Source: Glycomyces paridis
Lineage (GTDB): Bacteria > Actinomycetota > Actinomycetes > Mycobacteriales > Micromonosporaceae
Direction of reading: 5' to 3'
Length of the DNA: 64,000 nt
NCBI RefSeq assembly: GCF_004912155.1
Contig: NZ_STGX01000017.1
Span: 64,417-128,416 of the forward strand
In this document: positions 35,161 to 44,800 of the stretch, in pieces
Layout of the letters: each line of letters begins with the position of its first letter
Position numbering within the stretch: position 1 is the first letter of the stretch
The notes under the pieces: generated by a model
The model's database searches: none
Told to the model about the DNA's origin: nothing
What the model saw: only the letters and a program-made list of their open reading frames with translations
Made by a program: the position numbers and the translations under genes

Positions 35161-36519
35161 CTAGACTTTCTCCTTGGTTCGCAGTGTTTGTCGTACGAGT
35201 TGTTCTTCGATCGTTCTGATGCTCTTCACGCGGGGGATGAGCAGCGCCGTGCCGACCAGGAGCGCGCCGACGAGGACGAGCAGCAGCCCGATGCCCCGCG
35301 AGGGGCCGGTGCCGAAGACCGGGCCCAGGCTCGCGGCGAGGGCGCCGTCCGACACCAGCAGCGGGTTGAACAGGCCGTCGGCGAGCGGGCCCGACACGGC
35401 GTAGGCGCCGATGTAGCCGAGCTGGGAGATCAGGCCCATGAGCCCCCAGACCTTCCCCTGCGTCTCGTTGGGGATCGAGGCGCGCGCGAGCACTTCGACG
35501 CTGGTGTTCAGCGGCGGCAGCGTCATGAAGAAGAGGAAGGCGAAGGCGCCGATGAGGAGCACGTTCACCGCGACGCCCATCGCGGCGACGGTGACGCCCG
35601 CGGCGGCGAGCGCCACGGCGATGTACGTCAGGTGGCGCGAGCCCATGTTGAACACGCCGATGGCGAGGCTCGCCACGACCATGCCCACGGCCGCCACCGA
35701 GCGCACGGCGCCGAGCACCTCCTCGCTCGACAGGTCGATGACCATGGGGGTCAACAGGGTCTGGAGGAATCCCATGCAGAAGGTCACGAGCGTGACCAGC
35801 AGCATGAGGACGGTGATGCCGCGGTGGGCGGCCAGGAAGGACACGCCGGAGCGGAAGTCCTCCCAGAAGCCCGTCGGCGCCGTCCTCCGCGGGGACTTCA
35901 CCGTGCGCCACACCAGGGCCATGCAGGCCACCGTGACCGCCATCGTCGCGATGTCGACCATGAGCACGAGCCGGATGCCGAACCAGCCCATGAGGACCCC
36001 GGCGATCGCCGGGGAGACGAGGTACTGGGCCGCGGAGGTGAACTGCACGAGTCCGCCCGCCCTCGCGTACTGCTCGGGCGTCAGCAGGTCGCTCACGGTG
36101 GCGCGGTAGGCCGGGTCCATGACCGAGGTGAAGAGCGAGCCGAACGCGACGCACGCGCAGATGACCGCGACGCTGCCGATGCCGTTGTGCAGCAGCACCA
36201 GCAGCGCGACGAGTCCGACGGCCGAGAGGCCGTCGCCGAGGATCATGAGCAGGCGGCGGTCGAACCGGTCGGCGAGGACGCCCCCGAGCGGGGCGAGCAG
36301 CACCCCCGGCAGGAACGCCGCCATCGTCACCAGTGCGACCGCCGTGCTCTGACCCGTCTCGCGGTAGACGTGGACGCCGAGGCCGAACGCCGTGAGCCCG
36401 TTGCCGATCCGGGCGGTCAGCTGCGCCGCCCAGATGAGCATGAACGCGCGCAGGCCCTTGGCGACCTCCGCGTCGGTCCAGTCCTCCGGGCGGCGCTCGG
36501 CCGGCGTCACCGTTGCCAT
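35161..36519 (-). CDS. MFS transporter, drug-efflux type
   Basis: 452 residues from ATG 36519, overlapping the thioesterase end by 13 bases. About 12 helices are visible. The loop 2-3 signature is 'GVLADRFDRRLLMILGD' (about residues 79-95), typical of the enterobactin-exporter/MFS_3 group. A central cytosolic loop 'RTVKSPRRTAPTGFWEDFRSG' separates the halves. In NRPS and siderophore clusters such transporters export the product by proton antiport. Confidence 0.9.
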   Translation of the reverse strand: MATVTPAERRPEDWTDAEVAKGLRAFMLIWAAQLTARIGNGLTAFGLGVHVYRETGQSTAVALVTMAAFLPGVLLAPLGGVLADRFDRRLLMILGDGLSAVGLVALLVLLHNGIGSVAVICACVAFGSLFTSVMDPAYRATVSDLLTPEQYARAGGLVQFTSAAQYLVSPAIAGVLMGWFGIRLVLMVDIATMAVTVACMALVWRTVKSPRRTAPTGFWEDFRSGVSFLAAHRGITVLMLLVTLVTFCMGFLQTLLTPMVIDLSSEEVLGAVRSVAAVGMVVASLAIGVFNMGSRHLTYIAVALAAAGVTVAAMGVAVNVLLIGAFAFLFFMTLPPLNTSVEVLARASIPNETQGKVWGLMGLISQLGYIGAYAVSGPLADGLFNPLLVSDGALAASLGPVFGTGPSRGIGLLLVLVGALLVGTALLIPRVKSIRTIEEQLVRQTLRTKEKV

Positions 36520-37262
36520 GCGGCGACGCGCTCCAGGTCGTTGAGGATGCGGTCGAGGCGCTCGGTGTCGTGGAGCACGAACATGTGCTCCTGGTCCCCG
36601 AGCACGTGGGTGCGGACCGGTTCGGTGAAGTAGGCCTGCCACTCGGCCGCCGAGCCCTCGGGCGTCTGCGGGTCGCGCCCGCCCAGGACGAGGTGCGCCC
36701 TGACGTCGAGCTTCGCGGGCGGCAGCCGCTTCGCGTCCTCCAGCACCTGGTAGTCGGCGCGGAAGGCCGGCAGGAACAGCTCGATGAGCGAGCGGTCGCC
36801 CGCGACCTCGGCCGGGATGGCGCCGAAGGCGAGCAGGTGCGCGAGCAGCTCGTCCTCGGGGAGCTGGGCCCGCCCGCCGATCTCCAGGCGCTCGGGGGCG
36901 CGGGCCGCCGAGAGCACGAGGTCGGCGGGGAGCCGCCGCGCGAACGAGGGACGCGCGGCCATCGCCTGGAGAACGTGGTACGCCACGACGCCGCCCATGC
37001 TGTGTCCGAAGAGGACCGCGTCGGGTCGCAGCACGTCCCTCAGGGCCGTGAGGTAGCGCTCGACGAGCGCGGCCAGGTACCGGTACGGCGGCTCGGTGGA
37101 GGGGCCGTGCCCGGGCGGGTTGACCGTCCACACGTCCCAGTCGCCGCCGAGGCCGCGCACGAGGCCGTTGAAGGAGGCCCCGAAACCGCCCAGGAACGGG
37201 AACATGACGATCTGGCGGCCGGTCTCGGAGGGCCGGAGGTTCCACAGGATCGGGGTGCTCAC
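36507..37262 (-). CDS. Type II thioesterase
   Basis: 251 residues from GTG 37262, overlapping the previous stop as GTGA. It has an alpha/beta-hydrolase fold: 'MFPFLGGFGASF' oxyanion region, nucleophile Ser in 'LFGHSMGGVVAYHVL' (about residue 96), Asp in 'LVLGGRDPQTP' and His in 'LGDQEHMFVLHD'. Type II enzymes remove stalled acyl groups from carrier domains of NRPS/PKS lines. Because the big synthetase has no thioesterase domain of its own, this enzyme could instead release the product. Confidence 0.92.
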   Translation of the reverse strand: MSTPILWNLRPSETGRQIVMFPFLGGFGASFNGLVRGLGGDWDVWTVNPPGHGPSTEPPYRYLAALVERYLTALRDVLRPDAVLFGHSMGGVVAYHVLQAMAARPSFARRLPADLVLSAARAPERLEIGGRAQLPEDELLAHLLAFGAIPAEVAGDRSLIELFLPAFRADYQVLEDAKRLPPAKLDVRAHLVLGGRDPQTPEGSAAEWQAYFTEPVRTHVLGDQEHMFVLHDTERLDRILNDLERVAAWQR

Positions 37263-38245
37263 GCGGCCTCCGTCCGCCCGGCGGCGGCGAGCTCGGGGGG
37301 CTCGACGCCCTCGGGGGTCTCGCGGCTGCGGTCGCCCGCCCCGGGGAACACCGCTCCCTTGCGGACGGTGTACTCGCGTTCGAGGTAGTCGGGGAACGCG
37401 AACGGCTCGTCGAGAACCCCGCCGGGGGCCTGTCGCTTGAGGACGAGGACGAGGACCACCGTCAGGATCGCGAAGACGGTCATCTGCACGAGCTGGGTGG
37501 GGATGGCGAACAGGTAGAGCTTCATGGCGCTGCCGGAGGCCGAGGCCCAGAACGGCAGCAGGAAGAACAGCACGTTGCCCTTCATGCGGCTGAGCAGGAA
37601 GCTCATGCCGACGCACAGGACGCTGAGCTGCGTGACGTACAGCGGCCAGGCGATGGCGAGGTCGAAGGACGCGAACACGTTGCCGGGCGCGACGAACACG
37701 CCGATGCCCAGGGCGGTTAGGACGCCGGACTTGACGTGCGAACCCGTGACGCGGTGCATGAGCGGCAGGAAGAACCCGAACCAGCCGATGGCGATGGCCA
37801 CCATGCCGACTTCCATGTAGAACAGTTCGAGGAAGGTCAGGACCATCTCGACGGGCGTCTCGGTCTCGGCGGGCACTTCGATGCCGAGCAGGATGCACAG
37901 GTAGCGGATCGCGAAGATGTACCCGAACATGAGCGCGAGCAGGATCGGGATCCAGACGAGGTCCTTCCTGCGCGGCACCAGGGATCGGCCGAAGTTCGCG
38001 AGGCCGCGCAGGCCGTCGTACATGCACAGGACGACGACGGCGGCGATGAGGGGACTGTGGAGGATCACCACCACGATCGGGTTGCGCAGGTGCAGTTCGC
38101 CGAGGGTCGCGACGGCGAAGTCGTAGGCCGCCAGGTAGAAGATCGTCAGGCCCCACACGGAGCCGATCGTCAGGGAGAGGTAGAGGTAGAGGTACTTCGC
38201 GTACGGCTTCAGGGGCCGTTTCGCGGCGGGGGTGGTCTCGGACAC
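37259..38245 (-). CDS. Integral membrane protein of unknown family in the cluster
   Basis: 328 residues from GTG 38245 (AAGGAG upstream). About eight helices are visible: 'YLSLTIGSVWGLTIFYLAAYDF', 'PIVVVILHSPLIAAVVVLCMY', 'WIPILLALMFGYIFAIRYLCIL', 'VLTFLELFYMEVGMVAIAIGWFGFFLPL' and four more. The middle helix carries Glu residues within the membrane ('FLELFYMEVG'), which could be catalytic or ion-binding. The C-terminal 50 residues are soluble and Pro/Glu-rich. I do not recognise the family. Tight overlap with the thioesterase gene ties it to the pathway. Confidence 0.7.
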   Translation of the reverse strand: MSETTPAAKRPLKPYAKYLYLYLSLTIGSVWGLTIFYLAAYDFAVATLGELHLRNPIVVVILHSPLIAAVVVLCMYDGLRGLANFGRSLVPRRKDLVWIPILLALMFGYIFAIRYLCILLGIEVPAETETPVEMVLTFLELFYMEVGMVAIAIGWFGFFLPLMHRVTGSHVKSGVLTALGIGVFVAPGNVFASFDLAIAWPLYVTQLSVLCVGMSFLLSRMKGNVLFFLLPFWASASGSAMKLYLFAIPTQLVQMTVFAILTVVLVLVLKRQAPGGVLDEPFAFPDYLEREYTVRKGAVFPGAGDRSRETPEGVEPPELAAAGRTEAA

Positions 38246-38262
38246 GGAAGGGTGCTCCTTTT

Positions 38263-39594
38263 TCAGAAGATCTCGGCGATGGACCGCTCGGCCTCGCCGA
38301 GCGCCTTGCGGGCGTGGACCTGGAAGTACTCCAGGTCCAGGTCGGACAGCTGCGCGTTGGGGTAGATGCGGGAGATGCTGGAGATGAGCACGCCGTGGCG
38401 CTGGAGCGCGGTGGCGACGATGATGTCCTTGCTCATGAGGTCGAAGTCGTACTGGCCGGGGTGCTCCAGCGGGGTGTCGGTGCAGTGGAACGAGGCGACG
38501 CCGGGCGGGCCCTGGACGATGAGCGGGAGGCCGGCGGCGGCGGCCTCGGCGACGAGGATCGACTGGAGCTCGGCGGCGCGGCGGTGCATCGCGTGGAGCA
38601 CGGCCTCGTCGTCGCGCGAGAGGATCTCGAAGGTGGCCTTGACTGCGGCGCTGCCGAGGGGGTAGCCGTTGTACGTCCCGGCGTGCACGACCTTCTTGCT
38701 CTCCAGGAGCGCCATGATCTCCCGCTTGCCGACGAGGGCCGAGACGGGCACGCCGCCGCCGCCGATCGCCTTGCCGAAGGTCGTCAGGTCGGGGGTGACG
38801 CCGAGGCGCTTCTGCGCGCCGCCGACGCCCATGCGCACGCCGGTGATCATCTCGTCGAAGATGAGGACGGTCCCGTACTCGGTGCACAGCTCGCGCAGCC
38901 GCTCCAGGTACCCGGGGGCCGCCTCGATGGAGCCGCCGTTGACGCACACGGGCTCGGTGACGGCGCACGCGAGCGTCTCGCCGTGCTCGCGGAAGAAGTC
39001 CTCCAGGCGCTCGACGTCGTTCCACGGCAGCATGTACGACTGGTCGGCCATGACGTTCGCGGCGCGGCCCGCGGTGCCCTTGTAGTCGCCGCGGAAGTCG
39101 ACCGGGACGGGGTGGCGCCGGTCGGTGACGCGTCCGCCCATGATGTTGTCGGCGTTGCCGTGGTAGTGGTTCTCGAAGCGCAGGAAGCGGTTGCGCTTGG
39201 TGTGGGCGCGCGCCAGCCGCAGGGCGGTCTGGAGGATCTCGGTGCCGGAGAGTCCGAAGCGGATCATCTCGGCGGAGGGGATGTGCGCGTTCATGAGTTC
39301 GAGCGGGTCGGCGTCGAAGTCGCAGTGGCTGACGCACAGCACCCGGCCCATCGCCTCCTGGAGCGCGTCGAGGTACTCCTCGTGCGCGTGGCCGAGGATC
39401 ATGGCGCCGAAGCGGGCGTACAGGTCGAGGTACTCGTTGCCGTCCATGTCGGTCAGGCGGCTGCCCTTGCCGTCGACGAAGTGGAGCGGGACCTCCTCCC
39501 ACGGCATGTTGAAGTTGTAGTGCACGCCTCCGGGGAGGACGCGCTTGAGCCTCTCGTGGTAGCGGAGGTTCGCGGTCTGCGCTGTGAGCGTCAC
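38263..39594 (-). CDS. Class III PLP aminotransferase (glutamate-1-semialdehyde aminotransferase-like)
   Basis: 443 residues. The PLP Lys is in 'TTFGKAIGGGG' (about residue 269). 'LIFDEMITGVRMG' holds the cofactor-N1 Asp, 'FGLSGTEILQTALRLAR' the phosphate site, and 'NHYHGNADNIMG' the ring-stacking region. Relatives inside NRPS-PKS systems aminate beta-keto thioesters on carrier proteins (for example the aminotransferase domain of mycosubtilin synthase). Here it is free-standing, after the free KS and ACP, so it may convert their beta-ketoacyl product into a beta-amino acyl unit. The start is ATG 39594. Confidence 0.9.
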   Translation of the reverse strand: MTLTAQTANLRYHERLKRVLPGGVHYNFNMPWEEVPLHFVDGKGSRLTDMDGNEYLDLYARFGAMILGHAHEEYLDALQEAMGRVLCVSHCDFDADPLELMNAHIPSAEMIRFGLSGTEILQTALRLARAHTKRNRFLRFENHYHGNADNIMGGRVTDRRHPVPVDFRGDYKGTAGRAANVMADQSYMLPWNDVERLEDFFREHGETLACAVTEPVCVNGGSIEAAPGYLERLRELCTEYGTVLIFDEMITGVRMGVGGAQKRLGVTPDLTTFGKAIGGGGVPVSALVGKREIMALLESKKVVHAGTYNGYPLGSAAVKATFEILSRDDEAVLHAMHRRAAELQSILVAEAAAAGLPLIVQGPPGVASFHCTDTPLEHPGQYDFDLMSKDIIVATALQRHGVLISSISRIYPNAQLSDLDLEYFQVHARKALGEAERSIAEIF

Positions 39595-39634
39595 GGTGGT
39601 CCTTAAAGTCGCGGGGGAGGGGCGGGCGGTGTTC

Positions 39635-39797
39635 AGGGCCTGTCCTGTGAATCAGGCCGGTCGCTATCCGGCCCGTTCGCCCGCTCGCTTCGTTGTCGGC
39701 CCTGCCGATACAACCCCGGTATCGGCAGGGCCTTCCGCCTTGCGAGCGAACGAACGGACTCGGATATCGCCGCCCCCTGATTCACAGGACAGGCCCT
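39635..39797. mobile_element. 163-bp inverted-repeat element, MITE-like
   Basis: Perfect 22-bp terminal inverted repeats: AGGGCCTGTCCTGTGAATCA plus GG at 39635-39656 and its exact reverse complement at 39776-39797. The interior is also nearly palindromic, with a 14-bp perfect core (GGCCCTGCCGATAC / GTATCGGCAGGGCC) and imperfect CGTTCG-rich arms. It carries no gene. The right end overlaps the last bases of the ACP stop codon. No clear target duplication is visible. Ends starting GGGCCTGTCC are reminiscent of actinomycete IS5-like elements (from memory). Confidence 0.75.
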
Positions 39798-40035
39798 AGT
39801 CGAAGGCTTCGGCGAGGTAGCCGGAGATGTCCTCGATGGTCTTGAACTCGAAGAGCGCCACGGGGTTGATGTCCATGTCGAGCTCCTTGCGGAGCCGGTT
39901 GACGATCTTGAGGGCCTGCACCGAGGAGACGCCCAGGCGCATGAAGCTCGCCTGCTCGTCGATCTCGCCGGGGGCCGTCCCGATCTCGTCGGCGATGAGC
40001 TTGGTGAGCACGGCCTTGATCTGCTCTTCGTCCAT
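39796..40035 (-). CDS. Acyl/peptidyl carrier protein
   Basis: 79 residues. The carrier site is Ser in 'LGVSSVQALKIVNRL' (about residue 37), with Ser in place of the usual Asp before the active Ser; this is allowed in the family. It begins 12 bases after the free KS gene and is read with it. It is the probable partner of that KS. The stop TAG is partly formed by the right end of the inverted-repeat element, so the native C-terminus could once have been longer. Confidence 0.88.
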   Translation of the reverse strand: MDEEQIKAVLTKLIADEIGTAPGEIDEQASFMRLGVSSVQALKIVNRLRKELDMDINPVALFEFKTIEDISGYLAEAFD

Positions 40036-40047
40036 ATGGGTGTCCTT

Positions 40048-41889
40048 TCAGAACGTCAGCCAGTGCGGCTGCGGTGCGAACGGGTAGCGGGGGAGGGTGA
40101 GCACGGTGCCGGTGCCGTCGGGGAAGAACCGTCCCCAGTCGACGAGGCAGCCGCGCATGAACAGCTCGGCGGCGATCTCGGTCTCCGAGAGCCGGGAGTC
40201 GAGGACCGAGGTCTCGGCGTCGAAGGCGGTGCCGTCGTCCACTGCGACCGCGAGTTCGGTGCGCCCCGGTTCGGCGTCGGAGGTGCGCACGCGGCCGGCG
40301 AACACCTCCTGGAAGAACGCCTCGCGGGCGAGCGTGGCCTCGTTGGGGCGCAGCAGGAGCCGCCGGACGGTCCGCTCGCGCGCGGTGGTGCGCAGCACGG
40401 TGAGGGCGCCGGTGGCCCGGTCGAGGCGGGCGGTGGCGCGCCAGGCGTGCGAGGGCCGGAACCGCGCGAGCGTCATCGCGAGGTTGTACGGGTCGACGCC
40501 GCCCGCGGCCGTGTACCGCTCCAGGTCGGCGATCATGCGCCGCAGCGCCTCCGGGTCGGCCGCGGACAGGCACAGGAGCGGTTCGGCCAGGGGCGTCCCG
40601 GTCCGCTCGGGCGGGCCCTCCTCGACGACGACGTGGACGTTGGTGCCGCCCAGGCCGAGCGAGGTGATGGCGCCGACGCGCGGCCGCCCGTCCTCGCGCG
40701 GCCACGGCCGGGTCTCGGTGACCACCTCGAAGGGCGTGGACTCCAGGTCCAAAAGCGGGTTGAGGGTTTTCAGGTGCAGGTTCGGGGCCATCGCGCCGTT
40801 GCGGATGCTCAAGAGCAGCTTGGCGAGTCCGGCGCCGCCCGCGGCGGCGAGGAGGTGCCCGATGTTCGACTTCACGGAGCCGATGCCGATGGTCCGGTCC
40901 CCGAAGTCGGCCTTGCGGTAGACCTTCCCGAGCGCGTTCAGTTCGATCGGGTCGCCGATCCTGGTGCCGGTCCCGTGGGTCTCGATGTACCCGACCCTGG
41001 TGTGGTCGACGCCGGTCGCGTAGCAGTCGCGGACGACGTCGGCCTGGCCCCTGGGGTTGGGCGCCATGATGTTCAGCGACGAGCCGTCGTTGTTGACCGC
41101 GTGGCCGAGCAGTCGCGCGTAGATCCGGCGGTTGCGGCGTAGCGCCACGTCCTCGCGTTCGAGGACGCAGACCACGGCGCCCTCGCCGATGAGCGTGCCG
41201 TCGGCCTCCTCGTCGAACACGCGCGTGTAGGGGTGCGCGGTGGTGATGCCGCCGCAGTCGCACAGCATGGTGCTGTAGGGGGCGCTGAGCATGTTGACGC
41301 CCGCGACGACGGCGCCGAGGCAGCCTTGGCCTCGGATCGACTCGACGGCCTGGGAGAGCCCGGTCAGGAACGAGGAGCACGCGGTGTCGACGGCCATGAC
41401 CGGCCCGGTGAGGTTGTACTGGTGGGAGATCCGCGCGGCCAGGGCGCTGTTGATGCTGTTCATGATGGTCCGGGGGTGCGTGGCCGCGATGCCCTGCTCC
41501 TCCATGTACCGGCACACCAGCGGGTAGTACGAGTTCGTGCAGATCGCGGTGAACACCGAGTAGCGCCGGTCGGCGGTCTTCCCGGCCTCCAGCAGTCCCG
41601 CGTCGCACACGGCGTCGTAGGCGACCTCCATCGTCTTGCGGTGCTGCGGGTCCATGAACCGCGCCTCGTCGTCCTCGATGCCGAAGAACGCCGCGTCGAA
41701 CTCGTCGATGCCGTCGATCTCGCCGATCACGTCGCTCCACTGGGGAGCGCCGACGAGGCGGCGCCGCTCCTCGCTGACGGTGTCGGTGCGGTCGACGCCC
41801 TCGGCGAGGAGGCGCCAGAACTCGCCCTGGTCGGCCGCCCCGGGCAGGCGCAGGGCCAGGCCCGTGACGACGATGGGGACCTCGCTCAT
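40048..41889 (-). CDS. Free-standing PKS ketosynthase with eroded AT region
   Basis: 613 residues from ATG 41889, overlapping the NRPS-PKS stop as ATGA. The KS triad is intact: Cys in 'AVDTACSSFLTGL' (about residue 170), His in 'IETHGTGTRIGD' and His in 'KSNIGHLLAAAG'. After the KS (about residue 430) come only 180 residues that keep the KS-AT linker and the closing linker 'LTLPRYPFAPQPHWL' but no GHSxG acyltransferase core. It therefore needs malonyl units from another AT. It would extend or receive the chain leaving the giant synthetase, passing it to the ACP that follows. Confidence 0.9.
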   Translation of the reverse strand: MSEVPIVVTGLALRLPGAADQGEFWRLLAEGVDRTDTVSEERRRLVGAPQWSDVIGEIDGIDEFDAAFFGIEDDEARFMDPQHRKTMEVAYDAVCDAGLLEAGKTADRRYSVFTAICTNSYYPLVCRYMEEQGIAATHPRTIMNSINSALAARISHQYNLTGPVMAVDTACSSFLTGLSQAVESIRGQGCLGAVVAGVNMLSAPYSTMLCDCGGITTAHPYTRVFDEEADGTLIGEGAVVCVLEREDVALRRNRRIYARLLGHAVNNDGSSLNIMAPNPRGQADVVRDCYATGVDHTRVGYIETHGTGTRIGDPIELNALGKVYRKADFGDRTIGIGSVKSNIGHLLAAAGGAGLAKLLLSIRNGAMAPNLHLKTLNPLLDLESTPFEVVTETRPWPREDGRPRVGAITSLGLGGTNVHVVVEEGPPERTGTPLAEPLLCLSAADPEALRRMIADLERYTAAGGVDPYNLAMTLARFRPSHAWRATARLDRATGALTVLRTTARERTVRRLLLRPNEATLAREAFFQEVFAGRVRTSDAEPGRTELAVAVDDGTAFDAETSVLDSRLSETEIAAELFMRGCLVDWGRFFPDGTGTVLTLPRYPFAPQPHWLTF

Positions 41890-44800
41890 GCGCCCGCCCC
41901 CGCCGTGGCGACCCATTCGAGGTGCAGCGACGCGTCGTCGTGCCACACGTTGAGGTGCGCCGACGCGATCGCCGGACCGTCCTCGCCCGCCTCCGCCATG
42001 TCGGCGTCGTCGATGCGGCCTTGGAAGTTCACCAGCACCAGGTCCAGCGGTCCCCGGTACGCCTCGGCCAGCTCCCGCAGGGGCGCTTGGACGTCGCCGG
42101 TGAGGGCGTGCAGGTGGTGGACGCCGCGGGCCTGGACTTCGGCGAGGCGCGCCGAGACGGCGGGCTGGTCGCCCTCGCCGCGCAGGAGCACCGGGACCAC
42201 GTCGAGGAACTCGCCGACGCAGTCGGCGTAGTCCTCGCCCCGCCAGCGGCGGCAGTCGGACACGAGCCCGATCGCCACGTTCCGTTCGCCCGTCAGGGCC
42301 GAGAGCCGCCCGTGCACCTCCCGCAGGGCCGCCTCCAGCGGATTGGCACCGTCGAGCGGAACGCTCACGCGCCGTTCGAGATCCGAGTCCCCGAGCGCGG
42401 CGACCTGTGCCCGGCTCGCGGCCGTCCAGGTTTCCAGACCGTCCATGAGGGATTCCGTCTCGGCGCCGGCGACCGCGTCGAGGAAGTCGCTGTAGCGCTT
42501 CGCCTCGCCGAGGTCCTCGCCGCGCGCCAGGCGCGGCAGCTCAGAGCGGAGCACGTCCGCGCTGAAGCCGTCGAAGACCCCGTGGTGGAACGCCCACACC
42601 AGGCGCAGCGACTCGTCGCCCTCGCGGACGAGGACGCAGCGCCACAGCAGGCCCTCGGTGAACGGCGCCGCCCCCAGCTCCCGGGCGACGGAGGCGGTGA
42701 ACTCGGCGGCCTGGGCCGCGTCGAGGCGCCGCACGTCCTGCACCGGGACCAGGCCCGGCAGCAGCCCGAACGCCTCGGTGCCGATGACGGCGAAGTCGTC
42801 GCCGTCCATGCGGGCCCGCAGCGCCTCGTGCCGGACGGCGAGCGCCGCCAGGGCCTCCTGCGCGTCGGCGGGGTCGACGCCGGTGAGCGTGTGCATGAAC
42901 GCGCCGGACTCGGCGCCCGTGGCGCGGTGGAGCCGGGCCGCCGCGCCGATGTCGAAGCGGTAGGCGGCGGCCTCGGAGGCGAACGCGGCGGCGGCCCTGC
43001 GGGCGTCCTCCACGGCCCACTCGACCCTGCGCCGCAACTGCCCCGGCGCCAGCGTCCGCGCCTCGCGGACCGTCGGCGCCTCGGCGGCCGGACGCAGCGC
43101 CGCCGAGAGCCGCGCGGCCGTCGGGTGGCGGTACACGTCACCGACCTCGAGGTCCACACCGGACTCGCGTAGGCCCCTGACCACCGCGATCGCCTGGAGC
43201 GACTGGGCCCCGGCCATGAAGAAGTCGTCCGTCGCCGCCAGGTCCGGCGCGCCGAGCACCTCCCGGAACGCCGCCAGGACCGCCGCGTCGGCGCCCTCGG
43301 GCGCCGCCGGGACCGGCGCGGCCACCGGCTCCGGCGCCGCGTCCACCTCCGCCGCCAGCAGCTTCCTGTCGACCTTGCCGTGCGAGGTCAGCGGCAGCGC
43401 AGTCTTGCGGACCAGCCGCTGCGGCACCATGTACCGCGGCAGCTTCGCCGCCAGGAACTCCCGCAGGCCCGCCTCGCCGGGCGCCGACTCCCCGGTGTAG
43501 AACGCCGTCAGCCGACTGTCGTTGCGGTCCTTGGTGTGCACCACCACCGCCTCCGTCACCCCGGGGCAGTCCTGGAGCACCAGCTCGATCTCGGACAGCT
43601 CGATCCGGTAGCCCGCGTGCTTCACCTGCTGGTCGATCCGGTCGATGTAGACGATCCGGCCCGCGCCGTCGAGCACCACCCGGTCCCCGGTGCGGTACAG
43701 CCGCTCCCCGATCGAACCGACCGCGCCCGTGAACTTCTCCGCCGACAGCTCAGGGCGCCGGTGGTAGCCGATCGCCAGGCTCGGCCCGGCCACGCACAGC
43801 TCCCCGGGCACGCCGCGCGGCACGTCCGTCCCGTCCGGGTGCACGATGTACAGCCCCCGGTTGCGGGCCGGGACGCCGATCGGCATCCGCGGCAGGTCCG
43901 GCACCTCGTCCACCCGGAAGTACGTGGTGCACACCGACGCCTCGGTGGGCCCGTACAGGTTGTACAGCCCGCCCGGGCCGAGCACCTCGAACGCGAGCCG
44001 CGCCGCCCACGGCTGCATGGCCTCCCCGCCGACGTACAGCGCCGACATGCCCGCGATCGCCTCCGGCTGCTCCGCCATGAGCAGGTGGAACACCGCAGTG
44101 ATGAGGATGCCCTTGTCGATCCGCTCGTCCCGCAGGAACCCCGCGAGGAGCTTCACGTCCATGTTGAGGTCGTGCCCGCCCATCACCAGCGTCGCACCCG
44201 CCAGCAGCGCGCTGTACAGGTCCAGCAGCGACGGGTCGAACGTGTAGCCCGTCAAGTGCAGGACGCGCTCGCCCGGACCGTAGTCCGTGTACCCGTTGTC
44301 GGCGCACGTGCTCAAGATGCCGCCGTGCGTCACCAGCGTGCCCTTCGGGCGACCCGTCGTCCCCGACGTGTAGATCATCACCAGCGGGCTCGCGGCCGTG
44401 ATCGACTCCGGCGCCCGGTACGGACCGTTCAGCCGCTCCGGCCGGTGCGCCGCGACCCCCTCGGGCCACTCGTGCACCCGGAGATCGCTGCACAGCACCG
44501 CCTTCGCGCCGCTGTCCTCAATGGTCCCCGCGATCCTCTCCGTCGGCGTCTGCGCGTCCAGCGGGATCTCCACCGCACCGCACTTCATGAGCGCCAGCCG
44601 CGAGAACACCTGCCAGGGACCGCGTTCGAGCAGGCACAGGACGAAGTCGCCCTCGCCGACCCCGGCGGCCTGGAGCCCGCCCGCGAGATCGTCGGTGATC
44701 CGGTCGACCTCCGCGTAACTCCACTCCGAACGGTCCCAACGCAACGCAGGGAGCCCCGCGTGGGCCGCGAACGAGGCCTGAACTCGCTCCAGCAGCGAGG

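Noticed and set aside
39796..40035. Free ACP as an inactive carrier because Asp before the active Ser is Ser
   Set aside because: The carrier-protein signature allows Ser at that position, and the Ser that takes the cofactor is present.
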